Shown here: positions 35,401 to 46,734 of the stretch, piece by piece
How positions within the stretch are numbered: the first letter of the stretch is position 1
Layout of the letters: each line of letters begins with the position of its first letter
Source of the DNA: Cyclina sinensis
Taxonomy: Eukaryota > Mollusca > Bivalvia > Venerida > Veneridae
DNA: 64,000 nt
Assembly (NCBI GenBank): GCA_012932295.1
Contig: JAAONU010000001.1
Span: 20,336,120 to 20,400,119, forward strand
Reading direction: 5' to 3'
Program-made: the position numbers and the translations under genes
Notes under the pieces: model-generated
Database searches by the model: none
What the model was told of the DNA's origin: nothing
Seen by the model: the letters and a program-made list of their open reading frames with translations, nothing else

Positions 35401-37440
35401 TCCACACGCCATAATTTAAGTTTGAAATAAAGTTTGCACCTCTACGGGCAGTGGGGCATCGGACAAATATTGAATATAAACAGTAACAAAGGGCAAAAAT
35501 TCTTAAAAGTAGTAAAGTGGAAAGCTGTAATTTTATGAACTGCAATCCAGATGGAAGAAGTGGTAACCGCGTTTTCGGGGAGCTTAAAAACAAATTTAAA
35601 CGAGCTGATCTGTTCAGTGTTTGATTGATACAGAAATCTAGATTTCTAACAAGCTTTATCATTCGATTGACATCGTTTATAAAACGTATGTGCTTCTTTA
35701 GTTAAGAAAGAAGAAAAAACATATATGTGTTCCTGTTTTGTAGTATGTCAGCCAAATATCCTTTTTAAGCTGAGTATCAAACAAGAGACAAATGAATTTT
35801 GTAATGCTTTATAAAAGACAAAGAAAACCGACATATTTCCGCCGGATGAATTGGTATTTCTTACATATCTTTAATATTTCAGTATGGTTTAGCAAGGTTC
35901 TAATGTCTATAACCCATTAGTCTTTTTTTTCACCAGAGGACGCATGATTTCTATATGTCTAAGTGGTCTGCGTCTGTGTGCGTGTTACTCTAATTGATAA
36001 AATGCCAGTATCGTAGACATTTTAGGAAAAAGAAGAGAAATCTATTAAAAAACCGGATGTGGTGGGCACGCATAGAGAAACCATTCACATAAATTATCCA
36101 AAGAACTTGTTTTGATGCACAAATATTTCGTAGAATAACAACATGACCTTCATTGAAACGTATGACATGCATAAGGCATATATTTCTTATCACGTTTTGT
36201 TTTTTACACGTTACATGTCTTAAGTGGCGGGCTAAGATAAGTATTCTTTGGATTGGTTCAGGAAATGCTTATCTTACTTTTTGCCCTGTCCGTGTTTTGT
36301 ATGAAATATATATTACATTCAAGTGGGAGTCGCATTCACTGAGTCTATCGTTCACTTACTTTTCTCAGCGATGTAAACTTTGCTGTAAACACATGTATCA
36401 TGTTATTCGATATAAGAATTTTCTAACATCAGGTGGAAAACTTGTGATTCGATATAGCTCAAAGGAATTTCACTTTAACCTGCAGTTATATGCAATCAGC
36501 TACACGTATACAAGCTAGGGTCACTGGTACAGGTCACCTTCTGCAAATCGTACAGTCTTTTTGTCAAGAAATCAATTTGTAGACCCTAAATTTACAAAAC
36601 TGTGAAAAAGTTAACTACATTCGTTTCGCCAAATTGTTACATAGTTTTATGTTGCATGTAATGAAGTAAGTAAAATACTGAAACACACTACGCTAATCGG
36701 AGTGATCCATGAAAAATACTGTATTCAATTCTGTACAGTGAAGAAACGAATGTGACATAGTATGCGCAAAGTTACAAAGTTTTTATACAAAATTAATTCG
36801 AAAGTTGCCATGGTGGTGGGAGACAAGGCATCTCAAGCAAGCACCATACACTAGATTTTTGTGCCCGATGATACATTATTAATTTCATATCAGGCACTTG
36901 CCTAAGTAAGGCGAACGGAAATGTCTCCTTGACTTGATGTTCTTACACACCCTGTAATCTAAGCTCTCCAAGAAATGAGAGTCATAATGAACTGAACTTA
37001 CGTCTAACCTTTAGGCACACCATTTATTCATACGCTATAAACATTCACGTATTTCTAAAACGTAGACTTGTCAAAACGTAGGCATTTTCTTCCTTACGAA
37101 GAGCAACTGTACACAGCGATAAGTATAGAATGAAAGGGCATCTTTTCTATCAGACATGTAAATTGAAGTGCATTTCCTACCTTTTAGTTCTAAAAGAAAC
37201 CATACGTAGGTCTGTCTGAGAGGCTTCCTTCGCCATGAATTTTTATTCCGGAATGAAAGCAAATGGGAACTTCTAACTTGAAGTATTATCTCCTGACCAG
37301 TGGCAAATACATTAAAGGGACATACTCGAAAATTGACCAATGTTTTACTGCGTGCCCATTTTACTGGCCCATTTGACGTAAACTTAAAACATAATTAATC
37401 ATTTAAGAAAAACACATGTTCGAAATAAATTGTTTTAGGC
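35401..37440. other. No gene seen
   Basis: AT-rich sequence. The 121-codon plus ORF 36153-36518 has no motif I recognise and is treated as chance. Confidence 0.5.
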
Positions 37441-37545
37441 ATTTCGACACTATGAATGTGTTATATATATATATAATATCCGAAGCATAAAACTGACTGC
37501 CTCTGAAAATGAGAGTCTAGTATTCTAACAACAGTTCCAGTGTTA

Positions 37546-38914
37546 CCAACACCACCACCAAAAACAACAACAAAACTTTATTAGCAAAGTCGGCATTACA
37601 AACTCCTTTGGCCAATGTAGAGTGGAGACAAACATATACCACAATATATACAATACAACAGTGTACATAAGTGTTTCATAATGATGTAATTATTCACAAA
37701 ATGTAATATGATACTAGAAAGAATATGCAGTCAGACCATTATCAATTAATTAATAACAAAAGTAAATTAAATGTTTACTGGATATTATTTCAACGTTGCA
37801 TAGCTTATTTAGAAACATACAAGATACCAATAATAATAGGTCTTTTATTTTCGTGGTCATTAGGTTTTCAAATTTTCTGAAATCTGGTTTTGATATTTTG
37901 GCAAATATTTTAGACGACAAAATACTAAAATAATGGTTTTCAGGTTTAACATAATTTCCATTGCAATTCGACAAATTTTTCTGTCTCTGGGAATTCCAAT
38001 GTACCTTGCAGTTTCAATGGCAATGTGATGAGAGCCTAAAACAAGTCAGTAGTTGCCAATGTTAATCATCCTAAATAATATCTAAATATTTCTCGTACCC
38101 AAAATCTTTTTATATCCGACGTAGTGATCTAATTTTTGTTATATTTGTTATGGAATTATGTCATCCTTGGCGAAATTGATCACGGAGTCTTTTTCGCAGA
38201 ACAGGGAACATATGCAAGTTCAAATTTATGTCATACCATCAGTTACTAAATCCTATTTCATCTAAAATAGTCTTACATATTTACACCATAGGGTAAAATT
38301 GTTTTAGAATAGAGTTATACTTGGAACAAAAAAGTTTTAACATAACTGAATCTTGCTTAGACATAGTTTTAAGCAATTAAAAAAAAAAAATTCATATGCA
38401 CCCCTTCGTTTATTGTAGTGTTAAAACTTCCAAGATCCTTGGAACAATATAACAAAATTGGCGACACCATTACGATCAAAAAGCATTAACTTTATACAGT
38501 AAAATGCAATCTAGAAAATGTAGAATATAAATCATATGTGCCTTTTAGAGCAGATGGGTGCTTTAATATTTAATTCATCGAACAATTACTTGCAAAAACT
38601 ACTCTAAGGTAACAATAAGATTTAACATTCTCTAACGTTTCATTACAGATAAACCAACATTGATCAACATTAGTTACGTTCTGAAAATACACACACTTTA
38701 GTTTTGAAAATATTGATTTTCAGACCCCATCTTACGGAATACATATGTCGTCACTAAGATTTTCGAAAGAGTCAAACTCAAATAAAGAAGAGTTAACAAA
38801 CATTCCTAGGCTATAATCAGAAGACTCCTCCGGTGGAACACAACAGGCACATATGTATAAATTCTTTACAACAAAATTTTGCTTAGCAAACAGTTCATGT
38901 TCTCGTTTTGTCAT
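37546..38914 (-). pseudogene. LINE relic: endonuclease piece, RT end, zinc-type tail, 3' end
   Basis: Minus-strand pieces are in ORF2 order. 38914-38732 encodes LYICACCVPPEESSDYS, like the VYIPP segment of an APE-type endonuclease. Near 38720-38660 comes GLKINIFKTKVCVFSE, like the NxxKTK motif late in the reverse transcriptase, followed by LENVKSYCYLRVVFAS and VSPILLYCS. 38230-38050 holds broken copies of LRDQF and KILGTRNI-type segments. Near 38025-37960 comes HHIAIETARYIGIPRDRKIC, the stretch before the C-terminal cysteine motif, then a frame 37974-37750 with KFENLMTTKIKDLLL. The 3' end carries AATAAAG and a (GTT)n tail. The central RT core is missing between the first two pieces. Many frameshifts and stops are present. 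The assignment is from family patterns; CR1/L2-like is a guess. Confidence 0.68.
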
Positions 38915-40320
38915 TCTAATTCCAGCAATTTGGAACGATTATCTGGAAATATATCTGACCTACTAAGCCGGCAATTACAAAGTGTGAGACAAAGAAAATT
39001 GTTCTCTAGATAAAAACGACCGATTCAGGTGCAATGAACTATCATTATTCTAAAATATATATTAAACGCAATAGAATCCTACAGCATTTTCTCTGACCTA
39101 TAATCACAAAACTTAAAATCAATGATTACGCCATTCTTTTATTTAATAACACCGTAGTCTGACCTTTATTTCCTTCATTTACCTGTTATCACCTTATACA
39201 AAAGAGATTTTGTAAGGCATGAAAAATAAAGTACACAAGAGCACGAATTGTCCGCTAAAAGTAAGTACAATTATTCTATACTTTAATTTATCATTATTAT
39301 CATTGTTAGCGTTATCAATGAAATTTTCAATGATGTTGCTCATATCTGTCACCATAGAAGATATGGTCGTTATATTTCAGTAATTACCTTACATATAAAC
39401 ACAAAATCAATCAATGCAACCATTATAAGTTGAAGACACCTTGAAACATGTACATTTGCAATTTCAATTCATCGGCTTCGATATTGCAATGTTCGCCATC
39501 TTTAAACATGCATAAATCGCTTACGACTTAAATGTGACGCAGTCGTCATCGGTAGTCTGTAAAATAGGAATCAGTATAACACTAAAATTCGATGTATATA
39601 GGGGAGACCAGGGTTGGATGAGCCACGGGTTGAATGGGCCACATTTCGTATCATCCGTCCTAGCGCGATGACAACGATACAGAATGAAGTTTTAAACGCG
39701 CCATTTTTTCAAATACGGTAAAATCAAGTTATCCCGCGTAAAGTCGCTTACTACTGTTTATTTATATTTGAAACGTTTGTTTAGAAAGATGTAGTTTGTC
39801 TTTCAAAAGTGGTATGGTTTGTGCATGAGATTTCCTTACAATTATCATTGCAGGTCTAAAATGAAATATGTGTACCATTCCCCATCCACAATTTTCAATT
39901 ACACGAAGTAAATACTTATTACTGGGGTTGAGTTTCTCCCTTATACCATTACTTTTATATAATTGTTTTCAAGTATGCGTTCCTTCATGCATATTTATAA
40001 GAGATGCTATTATGTAGGTCATAATCTGAAAGAAATATGATGGAACTGATGTAAAGTATTGTTGGCAAATTATGTTTTTGACCCTTGGAATATTTTGTCC
40101 GAAAGCATTGTGTCAGTGCCAAAAAGAGCTGTATTAGAAGAGGATGCGGTCAACATAATGGCTTAGTGCATAATCCTGAATAGAAAATACAGGTAAAGTT
40201 ATCTATAACATAAAATTGAGGGGTTTGACATAAATCCTTAACGGGAACTTTAAAGGTATATTATGTCAGATATCATTGTATGTGTGCGTGTTATTAAACG
40301 TGAGAAAACATATTGTTTCA
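38915..40320. other. No gene seen; possible transposon terminus at 39600
   Basis: AT-rich sequence. At 39600-39650 the G-rich run GGGGAGACCAGGGTTGGATG, followed by AGCCACGGGTTGAATGGGCC, stands out. It resembles the G-rich ends of some DNA transposons and lies 0.7 kb upstream of the transposase-like relic, but no matching end is visible downstream. Confidence 0.35.
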
Positions 40321-40321
40321 G

Positions 40322-40421
40322 GACAGATACAGTTATTGTCATCAGTTCAGATTCTAAAAAAGATTATGAAAAATTTCTATAAATCAAGAAGCAGAAATTT
40401 ATTAGTTATGATTATGATGAG
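40322..40421 (+). pseudogene. Relic exon A (acidic, one stop)
   Basis: A TTTCAG acceptor ends at 40321 and a GAG|GTGAGA donor starts at 40422. The 100-bp exon (1+99 bases) reads TDTVIVISSDSKKDYEKFL, one TAA, then IKKQKFISYDYDE. With a single stop in an otherwise open frame between two good splice signals, this looks like a lightly damaged exon of the relic gene. Confidence 0.5.
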
Positions 40422-40492
40422 GTGAGACTGAAAAAGACATTCAAGCAGGTTTTATATGTGTAGAGTAAAATAAAAATGTAAATATGTTACAG

Positions 40493-40572
40493 AGATACGT
40501 AGACAGTGATGCCAGCACATTACCTCCAGACGATATTGAAACACAGACTCCGTCAAATCTGGAAACAACATG
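40493..40572 (+). pseudogene. Relic exon B1 (acidic)
   Basis: After GTTACAG the frame reads RYVDSDASTLPPDDIETQTP then SNLETT, in phase with the end of exon A. It is clearly related to exon B2 at 41194. A donor is expected near ACATG|GTTTCA but is not consensus. Confidence 0.5.
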
Positions 40573-41193
40573 GTTTCACCTTTTGCTAGTGTCTGTCAGT
40601 CCATCTGTCTGTTTGTGGTTACTTTAAAGTAATGAGTAACAGCTAAGCTATTGACAGTATTGTAATAAAAATGTTTACAGTAATACAACTAAAAAAACAA
40701 CAAAATATAATATAAAATATAAATAGCTGGTAGTTGGATTTTTATACTTTACCTGGTAGAAGCTTCCTATATTGATTTATATCTTAGATATTTGGTATAA
40801 ATGTTACCGTGGTGTTGTTTTGTGTTTTTCTACTGACAAAAGCTTTGCCTTATAATTCAGGATATGTGCATGCGTTTTGCTTGATGCTCCTTATTAATCG
40901 CCATTCAAGCTTTTTTGGGGTGGATGATTGCATTATGGTTGGCTATTGACGCCTCGTATTTTGGTGCCTCTGGAGATATACCTTATATAAGACTATTTTT
41001 CATAGACTCCTGCCTATTGAATGTGGGGACACCGAAGTCAATTTCAGGGTAAATAGGCTTACAAAAATATGAGAGACCAGAGTATCCTTCTTTTTCAACT
41101 ATAGCTATTGTTCTATTTTAATGTTTACAGTAACATTAACTGCATACCTTTTATTAATGTACATTTTTTTTTTAAATTGGGAATACTTTTCAG

Positions 41194-41283
41194 AGGTATA
41201 TAGACAGTGATGGTAGTACTTTAGAACCAGATGCTTCTGCAGATGATGAAACACAGCGTCCAGCAGATTTAATAGCAACAATG
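41194..41283 (+). pseudogene. Relic exon B2 (duplicate of B1)
   Basis: After CTTTTCAG the frame reads RYIDSDGSTLEPDASADDET then QRPADLIATM. It matches B1 at RY-DSD-STL-PD---DET-, with four extra codons in the middle. Tandem exon duplication 0.7 kb apart is the simplest reading. The donor is degraded and the frame stops at TAG soon after. Confidence 0.5.
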
Positions 41284-41447
41284 TTATTTCTATAGTGCTC
41301 AGTATGTGTACTGATCACACACCTATGTCAACATTAAATAGCATCTTTTATAGATATGTCATTTGAAGGGCTGTTGGTATAGAGATTAGTGATACAGACT
41401 GTGTCACATCTACATTTACACCAATATCAGCAGTTTAACATTATATG

Positions 41448-41704
41448 TCCTATAAAAAAACCAATTCCCTCTGTGGTTGGGGGGCTCCCACAGGGGAACA
41501 GAATCGCAATCACCGTACAGCCCTGCGTGATCGTAAGAGGCGACTAAATGGGCTCGAATTATTCGAATCTTTCTAACTCTGTATTCCAACAGGTAGGTGG
41601 TTTCGATCCCATGAGTTGCTTTGTAACGCATGAGATTAACCGAAACCATCGACCTGAAAGATTGTTAAAATCGGCGTAAAACAAATAAATAAATAAATAA
41701 AAAC
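41448..41704 (+). mobile_element. Retroposon 3' part with (AAAT)n tail
   Basis: The segment runs from CCCTCTGTGGTTGGGGGGCT through CCCTGCGTGATCGTAAGAGG, CGACTAAATGGG and GGTTTCGATCCCATGAG to TCGGCGTAAAACAAAT repeated to 41704. The terminal AAAT array and GGCGTAAAAC just before it are typical of the 3' end of a SINE or LINE; I recall the CGTAAGAGGCGACTAA block from mollusc retroposons. It lies between relic exons B2 and C, so it is probably an intron insertion. Confidence 0.6.
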
Positions 41705-41837
41705 CAAATAAGATTATAATCCGTTTTGTTACAATTTAATTCTTTGAATGCTGGGTAATTAACGTCTGTTCATGTGTTATGTTCTTAATTGTTAAATTCT
41801 GTCCAATTTTCAAAAAAATTAGTTAAAATACTGTGTG

Positions 41838-41901
41838 AAAACAGCTTGGAGCCTGACCAGACTCTCAGGTACTCGGCGTATGGTCTGGTTTCAAGCTGTT
41901 T
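41838..41901. repeat. Hairpin, ~20-bp arms
   Basis: AAACAGCTTGGAGCCTGACC (41838 onwards, to AGAC at 41862) pairs with GTCTGGTTTCAAGCTGTTT (41883-41901) with a few unpaired bases. The loop contains CAGGTACTCGGCG. Confidence 0.65.
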
Positions 41902-42146
41902 GCAATGACTATTGTAATCACCCTAAGCAGGCTAAAAAATCTAAAATTGTATTTTTCCGGGGGAAACATATTCGATACTAGTATTTGGCATTGCCTTTAA
42001 CAGCTACATGAAATATAATACCGGTAATCAAGAACCACAGATGAAAACTTACCACAAGACCTCACTTCTTCTTTTGAGAAATCACCATTGCTCAGAGCTT
42101 ACATATCTTTCACAAAAGGAAAGGTTATTACTTTAAGACTTTTCAG

Positions 42147-42404
42147 GACTACTTGGTACACTCTAGTTCGCTGGAGTTGTCCTTAGACTTAGGCTTACAA
42201 TCTCAGTCGCTAATAAACAGCTTACAGTTATCCACTGGAGAAAATCTAAACTTGGACTCTCAGTCACTACAGCTATGAAACAGCTTGTTCTTATCCATCG
42301 GAGAAAGCCTGAACCTGGATTGTAAGTCACTACAGCTCCCTGACAGCTTAAAGTTATCAACAGGAGAAAGCCGGCAGTTACCCATTACTGAACCCAAATG
42401 TTGA
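42147..42404 (+). pseudogene. Relic exon C (21-residue repeats)
   Basis: After an ACTTTTCAG acceptor the frame opens DYLVHSSSLELSLDLGLQS and continues with three ~21-residue repeats of the form SLQLSTGENLNLDSQSLQL. There is one internal stop (TGA in the second repeat), ending at TGA 42402-42404. The repeats are leucine- and serine-rich with a 63-bp DNA period. The role is unknown; leucine-rich-repeat-like spacing is suggestive only. It sits between the acidic exons and the core. Confidence 0.45.
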
Positions 42405-42539
42405 TTTATCATTTACGGATTATAAAACAGGAGTATTTTGAAAAAAGCACCAAAACAATTGACTCTGAGTTCAGTTTCAACTTCACAAACATTTACACAG
42501 GGCATTGTGCACTGTAGGTAATCAATAATGTGTACGATA

Positions 42540-44935
42540 AAAAAAATAAATACTGTAAATAAATTTATAAAAAGTGGCAAAGCAGAATGTGTGAAATGAT
42601 TAAGGTCAAATGCTCCTGAAAATACTAAAGAAATTAGTGTGGAACAATCATTAAATAAGGTAATTGACACTAACAGGCAAATAAAGAAATCAAAGTTAAA
42701 GCAATCATACAAATCCAAACTTGAAGAGTTTAAGAAAGAGAAATGTGTTTATCCAAAAATTAATCCCTTTAAAATTAAAAGAAAAAATGAATTGGAAAAA
42801 AATGTGAAAATGTTCAAGGCTTCTATATCGCAAGAAATGTTATTCATGGATTAGCAGATGACCTAAACAAAGCCAATACTGAAAATGTTACTTTAAACAA
42901 AGAAAATGAAATTTTGACAAGTGAAGTTAAAACAAGACTGGCACAAAAAGTAGACTAAGAAAGCAAATACTGTTAAAGGAATACATAGAGAAAAAAAACA
43001 AACAAACAAAAAACCCAGACATTAACGAGAAGTTATAGAATAAAAAACTGGTTGTTGAAACAGTTAAGATCTGCCAGAACATACTTAACAAATCAGAAGA
43101 ACAATATGAACAAAAGAATAAAGGGGAAAATGATGAAATTCTGTGTACTTAATCTTTAGTCAGAAATCTCTACTTTGAAGACACAGAACAGTTCTATTTT
43201 ATCAGAAAATGAATTTATGCAGACTATTAATGAGAAAAACGATGTCATTCTTCTTGATAAGCACAGAAGTGTTTCACTCCAAATACACAAGAGTGTGTAT
43301 ACAGCCTGTTGAGGTACAACGCTACAAGTAGAAACATTTCACTAGTAACTGAGACAATTTTGACTGGTTTGAAGGCTAATAGACTGCAATCTGTTTCAAC
43401 AGTGAACAATATTAATGTTCAGAGACATATTATGTGTGAAAAACAGATTGGTAAATCTTTACCTAATGAAAACAATTTGTGCTTATTAAGTGATGAAACA
43501 TCAAAATTTGGGAAAAAAATTAAAGGTTTCCATGTAAGTAATGAAAAAGGTGAAATTTATGTATTAGGGACAAGACTAATGGTCACAAAGTCAGGCCAAG
43601 ACACTTTAAGTGTATTACAAAATATTTTATCTGATATTGACTTTGTGACTAGCAAATGTGAAAACAAAAATAGTGAACAATTTTTGATAAATATAGTATC
43701 CACCTTGTCAGACTGTGCTGCAACTCAGCAGAAATTCAATTCGCTACTCGAGGAGAAGAGATATTTTAAAGGACCAGTTAGATGAAAAATGGAGTGAATT
43801 ATCATTTTCTGAACAGTTATCAGTTAGCACTTTAAAAAATGTTTTCTGTTGGCTACATGCTTTGGTGCATATTGCCGCTACAGCAAGAACAACTTTGAAA
43901 ATTGTGGAAGATGCATTTTTAAAAAAAAAATTCAGTTCCTATTATTGATCATTCATTTAATAAAACCAGGTAAAGCAGGTACAATTAGACTTGTTAGAAC
44001 AGAAGTAAAGAATTTTCTTGTGGCGGTGACGAAAAATGTGGTGTTTGTTGATCTTTTAATATTTTTGTTAAAAACTATCTAAAAGAAAATAATTTACACG
44101 GCATTCCAATTAAACGTTTTCATAAAAACAGATTTAACATATTATTTGACATTGCAGCTCAGGTATTTTTCACGTCAAGGAAAATACAAAAATATTTAAA
44201 TATGGATGATTCAAACAGACTTTTGAAGGCTGTAAAGCATGACATTTCTATACCTGAATTCCAGTCAGGATTAAAAGCACTAGGTCTGTTATCATACATT
44301 ATTACAACACCATTGTTGTGTTTTATTGAGAGGAAAGACATACACATATTGGACAGCTGCGAGTTTTATTCCAAATTAATATTGGTTTTCGACACATGCG
44401 TTGCAAATCTGAAATTGTTTTTAGAAGGAAAACTTCTTCTTCATACCTATGAACAACAGTTAAATGCTGATCTAGTTTTTAAATGAATTACACAGTCCTG
44501 GGTACATGATACGAAAGTAATTATTATATTAGAATCACTTCTGCCTGCAGTCAAAGAAACTGTTCAACGTCTTTTTGCGGATTTTTTGGAAGAAGGAAAA
44601 TGGTCAACTGTTCCAAAATCAATAAAAGAAAAAACTAAGTCTGTACAAAAGCACAACACATTTTCCGAATCTGTATTTGGTCATATTGACAGACTTCTGA
44701 GAGAGAAGCCAAACATTTCCACAATAGCAGAAGAGGCCTACATAATGTTTATTCACAACAAAACGCAGGAATGGGTATCAGACATGGACCCCAGCAAAAA
44801 GAATAAACTATTCAACGAAGCCAGGAAGCAAGTGAAAAGCACTAGGTTACTTTTTAAACAAAGAAGAATTGAAATTCAACAAAAAGAAGACAACTTGTTC
44901 ATGAGAAATTTCTTGAGAGGGAACTAAAAGAGAAA
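42540..44935 (+). pseudogene. Relic core: coiled coil and RNase H-like block
   Basis: 42540-42950 encodes a lysine/glutamate-rich stretch (SKLEEFKKEKCVYPKIN, then DLNKANTENVTLNKENEIL), coiled-coil in character. 43309-43785 is open for 158 codons: RYNATSRNISLVTETILTG, then LLSDETSKFGKKIKGFHV (Asp at 43492), TKSGQDTLSVLQNIL and STLSDCAATQQKFN (Asp at 43711). A frameshift leads to FCWLHALVHIA (Cys 43847, His 43856), then IRLVRTEVKNF, FNILFDIAAQVFF, IPEFQSGLKALGL (Glu at 44256) and 44586-44927 with NTFSESVFGHIDRLLREKPN. Two spaced aspartates, a C..H pair and a later glutamate fit an RNase H-fold DDE transposase; this is inference. Frames are broken at least six times. Confidence 0.6.
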
Positions 44936-45103
44936 AGTAAAGAATAGAAACTGGAAGATTACACTACAAATGTTATAGAATGGGGACTGTGGCAAACTGA
45001 AAAACAAGTAGACTTCCTTATATCATTGGAGAAAACTAAGAAGAAAAAAATCAATGCTCTCAAAGCGCAGAAAATTTCAATTTTGTCCTAATGCCAACTT
45101 ACA

Positions 45104-45620
45104 ATGGAGAAGGTAAATCACATTTCTGTCCTAATCGCTATTACTAACACAATATTTGCATGTATTTGGGGTATTGGAAATTTTACATAATTATGAAGTT
45201 CAAAGCAATAAAACTTTTTGCATGCATGTCACATGGGTTGTTGAACCGCACTTGATAATATGAAGGGCTTTGTAAACTGAAACAGTATCAAACAATATTC
45301 AAATTTTAAAGCATTACATTGTATTCACTTAAGACACTGGTGTAGTTTTCAATATTTAAAGTTTAAATGATCATTTTTTTCTTCTATTGTTTTGTTTCCT
45401 TTAATTGTTTTATAACATTTATGTTGTGAAAAAAATGGGTCTGATATATCTAAACTTTAAGCATCATCTAACACTAAATCATACTTTTTTTCCTTGTTGC
45501 TAGGTTCAAGGTTACCCAAAATGGTACAATGTAGAGTTTGACAGAGGCGGTGCAATATACACATATGACTACAAAAAGATTACAGCAGTGGAGACCGGAA
45601 AATCTAATCTGTGTAATTAA
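45104..45620 (+). pseudogene. Relic C-terminal exons with intact 391-bp intron
   Basis: AAG|GTAAAT at 45113 and TTCCTTGTTGCTAG at 45503 are good splice borders. Joined in phase 0 they lead into 38 codons, VQGYPKWYNVEFDRGGAIYT then YDYKKITAVE, ending in a TAA at 45618-45620. A W-Y-V-x-[FY]-D pattern with a following aromatic Y-x-Y is Tudor-like in character, which I recall at the C-terminus of this family. The upstream frame (GLWQTEKQVD, KAQKISILS) stops at 45089 in a different frame, so a frameshift separates them. Confidence 0.5.
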
Positions 45621-46734
45621 AAAGGTACAATTAATTTCTTCATTTAAGTAGGCCTTGAAATTTGGGCCATAATTCCCATGTACTTTCCGAGGCAAGAGCA
45701 TGTGTCATTTTCCTCAGACAGTTTAATGTACATATATACTCACAATATACAAGAAAATCTATATATTTTCCATAATGTTTGTAATTGTGACATGAAATAG
45801 AGATCAGTCGTTTTTTTGAAAGATTTTCTTTTGCCATTTCAAGTTCTTACACATTATTTTGTTGTTTTAACATGAATTAGAAGTAATATGTTTTATTTAA
45901 AACATATCGTTTAATTTAAAAAATCCTATGTTGTCGCTATTATTTTTATTATTATTCTATAGCTGTTCTATCTGTCTAATCATTCGGCTCGATTCGTACC
46001 TCGTAACTGTACAATACATTCCATATTTATAGGCACTTGACTATAAAACTCCCGCATTTTTCTTTAAAACATTGCACTGACGTCACGGCATTGTTTGCCT
46101 CGTATCGTATATTTAATATTGGACTGTTTTCATAAGACCATAGTTAAATATTTTCCTCGTGCAGTCCACTATTAACTAGTAATATTGTACTACACAACGA
46201 CGCCTCTGTTATCAGTCTATGTTAACTGAAGCAGTTCTTCTTAAGGCATGAATAAAGCGTGTCCAAAGGTACCCCCAATTGATTTGCATTTGAGAAAAGA
46301 AAACAAAATAAAGTAATGGCAGAGTAATGCTCAGAACAGAGTCGATTGTGTATCATAAACAAATTTACAACAACAAAACATTCGTATGATACAAATGCAC
46401 AGATTTCTCAGAATTCAGATTGGGTTAAAAGTATCATACTATTCCCCACAGTCAGACATGGTCATATATGATCACGCGAACTATAAATGAAATAACAACT
46501 TGGCATTTTGACGATCCAATATTATCCAGCGAGAGGCACGTGCAAAGCATGACAATAAATGTATATCTTGCACCATTGCACCCTAATACTGAGAGGTTCT
46601 GCAGGGTACCCTTTCAACAGTTAAAAGGAAAATCATATATTTATTTTATGTGTCATATTCTTTATAATTATGTGCATCAATATATTTTTCAAATGTGTCG
46701 TAATAAGCGATGTTTTAAGTTAAGTATAGGCTTC
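45621..46734. other. No gene seen
   Basis: AT-rich sequence. The 94-codon plus ORF 46468-46752 runs into the next hairpin and shows no motif. Confidence 0.5.

Larger units (their letters stand above)
40322..45620 (+). pseudogene. Decayed multi-exon gene, transposase-like animal family
   Basis: Several segments on the plus strand read as pieces of one gene: an acidic exon (40322-40421), two related acidic exons (40493-40572, 41194-41283), a leucine/serine repeat exon (42147-42404), a long core (42540-44930) and a C-terminal exon after a 391-bp intron (45504-45620). The core resembles a family I recall as uncharacterised proteins in cnidarians and molluscs, with a coiled-coil N-part, a DETSKFG block and a C-terminal GLWQTEKQVD block. 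Stops and frameshifts occur roughly every 100-500 bp, so no full protein can be made. A retroposon tail (41448-41704) sits inside an intron. I infer a mobile-element origin from the core and the level of decay; I cannot name the superfamily. Confidence 0.65.

Noticed and set aside
36153..36518. 121-codon plus ORF
   Set aside because: No motif; length is within what chance gives in AT-rich DNA over 64 kb.
42163..42360. Minus ORF over relic exon C
   Set aside because: Shadow of the plus-strand repeat exon, which has the splice acceptor.
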